A DNA stretch of 64,000 nt, taken from NCBI GenBank assembly GCA_947172415.1, contig OX359191.1, positions 3,782,001 through 3,846,000 of the forward strand. Direction: 5' to 3'. Source of the DNA: Chondrosia reniformis (taxonomy: Eukaryota; Porifera; Demospongiae; Chondrillida; Chondrillidae). This document shows positions 61,792 to 64,000 of the stretch, in pieces. Positions within the stretch are counted from its first letter, which is position 1, and each line of letters begins with the position of its first letter. The notes below the pieces were generated by a model. It worked only from the letters and a program-made list of their open reading frames with translations. It had not been told where the DNA came from and made no database searches. The position numbers and the translations under genes were made by a program.

Positions 61792-64000
61792 CAGCTAGTA
61801 AATATAACTAGTACATTCAACTAGTACATACAACTAGGACAAACAACTAGTATATATAACTAGTACATACACCAACTACATATAACTAGTAAATACACAT
61901 ATACCTTGTAATTATAAAAAGTACACACAACTTGTACATACAGCTAGTGCATACAACTAGTATATATAACTGGTTCACAAACATATAACTACAACATACA
62001 TTAAACTGGTACTTATAAATAGTTCATACAAAAGGTACATACAAATAGTACATTCAACTTGAACATACAACGAGTACAAACAACTAGGATATATAACTAG
62101 TACATACACCTACTAAATACAACTAGTTCATACACATATACCTAGTAAATATAAATAGTACATACAACTAGTGCATACAACAAGAAATTAGTCCATACAA
62201 CTAGTCCATACAACGAGTATATATATAACACTAGTACATTTAACTAGACATAAAACTTGTATATACATACAAAGAGTACATTCAACTAGTACATAATATT
62301 AGTATGTACAACTAATTCACACAACTAGTACATACAACAAATTCATAAACCTAATATATAGCTAGTACAAACAACTAGTGCATACATCTTGTACTTACAA
62401 CTGGTTCATATCTAGTTCATACATCTAATACATACAACTAGTACATCCAACTAGTACATACAATTAGTACATACAACTACCACATACAACTTGTACATAC
62501 AACTAGCACCTAGAACTAGTAAATATAACTAGTATTAGTACATACAACTAGTAGATAGAATTAGTACATACAACCAGCACATACAGCTAGTACGTACAAG
62601 TAGTACATATACCTAGTACATAAACATATAAATAGTACATACAACTAGTACAATTACATACAACGGGTACATACAACTAGTACATACAATTAGTATCTAG
62701 ACTTCAACCTACAACTAGTACATACAACTAGTACATACAACTAGTATATACGATTAGTACAAAAAACTAATTCAAACAAACAAACAAGTAGTATATAGAA
62801 CAAGTTCCTTCCTAGTTCCTAGTATAACTTCTACAACTAGTTCAAAAAACTAGTACATACAACTAGTACATACAAGTAGTCACTAGTACATACAACTAAT
62901 ACATACAACTAGTACATGTAAATACTACATTTGATTGGAACATAGTATCGAGTTCATACAACTACTATATACAGCTAGAACATTCAACTAGTATATACAA
63001 CTACTACATAAAGTACATACAACTAGTACATAGCTACTACATACAACTAGTATATACATAAAACTAGTGCATACAACTAATACATACAATTAGTACATAC
63101 AACTACTACATCCAACTACTACATACAACCAGTACCTACAACTAGTTAATATTACTAGTACTAGTACATAGAACTAGTACATACATCTAATATGTTCAAA
63201 TAGTCCTAACAACTAGTACATACAACTAATGCCTACTTAGTACCTAATATAACAAGTACTAGAACCTACAACTAGTACATACAGCTAGTGGATACACGTA
63301 GTACAGGCAACTTGTATATACAAAAGTTACATACAACTACTACATACAACTAGTACACACAACTACATACAACTAGTATATACATACAACTAGTACGTTC
63401 AACTGGTACATAACTAGTACATACAACTTGTACATAGTGTAACCAAAAGCTCTCTTTAGGTTTAGTTCCCCTATAGGCTCTTTTTACAGAATAGGCATAT
63501 AGCACGTAGGAAAATGGTATCCTAGATTTTTCATAGTGTGAGTACATAAAACTAGCATATACAACTACTACATATACAACAAACTAGTATATACATACAA
63601 CTAGAACATAGCTAATACTTACAATTAGTATATACATACAACTGGTTCATACAACTAGTACTAACAAATAGTACATACAACTACTACATCCAACTACTAC
63701 ATACAACCAGTACCTACATCTAGTAATTATAACTAGTACCAGTACATAGTACTAGTACATACAAAAACTACATACAACTAGTATATACAACTAGAAACTA
63801 GTACATACAACTAATTCATAGAACGAGTACATACACATATACCTAGAAAATATAAATAGTACATTCAACTAGTACATACAGCTAGTGCATACAACTAGTC
63901 CATATAACTAGTACACAAACATATAACTAGTACATGCAGATAGTAAATACAACTAGAACATACAACTAGTACGTACAACTAGTACATGCAAATAGTACAT
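61792..64000. repeat. Direct duplication, copy 2 (continues beyond window)
   Basis: Second copy of 57645-59853, still matching at the last base of the window. Confidence 0.9.
63433..63544. other. Non-satellite island, copy 2
   Basis: Same sequence as 59286-59397, carried by the 4147-bp-offset duplication. Confidence 0.6.

Larger units (their letters stand above)
50757..64000. repeat. 13-bp satellite, block 11 (to window end)
   Basis: More than 13 kb of the ACTAGTACATACA-type satellite in one orientation, organised in longer repeated blocks. The only non-satellite material seen is the island at 59286-59397 and its duplicate. No coding or RNA gene was recognised. Confidence 0.92.

Overview
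The window is repeat DNA from a eukaryotic genome, most likely an invertebrate animal. It has no recognisable host gene. The evidence is AT-rich satellite DNA throughout, pogo/Tigger transposons, an IS630-Tc1-mariner-like transposon, an RLE-type non-LTR retrotransposon and GIY-YIG Penelope-like elements (PLEs). That mix fits sponges, cnidarians, molluscs and similar animals; the sequence alone does not fix the species. All element families were assigned from protein motifs read by eye, without database searches.

Layout. From 1 to 14,002 there is a satellite of about 253 bp per monomer (satellite 1). Each monomer has a tRNA-like core on the minus strand and a pyrimidine tract ending in CAG. 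It is interrupted by a pogo/Tigger element at 3,536-6,174 (Tigger-1) and a PLE at 8,692-10,280 (PLE-1). From about 14,003 to the end lies a second satellite built on a degenerate 13-bp unit, ACTAGTACATACA. It switches strand several times and is rearranged into inverted and direct segmental duplications. Set into it are a decayed Tigger (16,473-18,443), a nearly intact DDE transposon (19,564-22,480), a 5'-truncated R2/NeSL-like LINE (23,143-25,019), unclassified short elements A and B in several copies, a second Tigger inside a palindrome (32,746-35,684), and a head-to-head PLE dimer (37,910-42,074). From about 50,757 onward I see only satellite apart from one duplicated 110-bp island.

How the genes work together. 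The most interesting system is Tigger-1 and Tigger-2. These are two clearly diverged pogo/Tigger transposons, and each carries a divergently transcribed small gene for a stand-alone HIRAN-domain protein beside the transposase. Both have a dyad in the short shared promoter and repeated GCGG(A/T)CACC-like motifs near the termini. The third Tigger in the window lacks all of these. The HIRAN domain of the helicase HLTF binds 3'-OH DNA ends, so an accessory role in handling transposon or gap ends is a reasonable but untested inference.

The retroelements preserve mechanistic traces. Both PLEs have inverted partial or near-full copies, matching 13-bp target duplications and hammerhead-ribozyme motifs at their outer ends. 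Two insertions of the same LINE family are associated with opposite target changes: a 309-bp target duplication at one site and an apparent deletion of about 670 bp at the other. Paralogous unfilled sites for PLE-1 and element B lie elsewhere in the window and allow relative dating.
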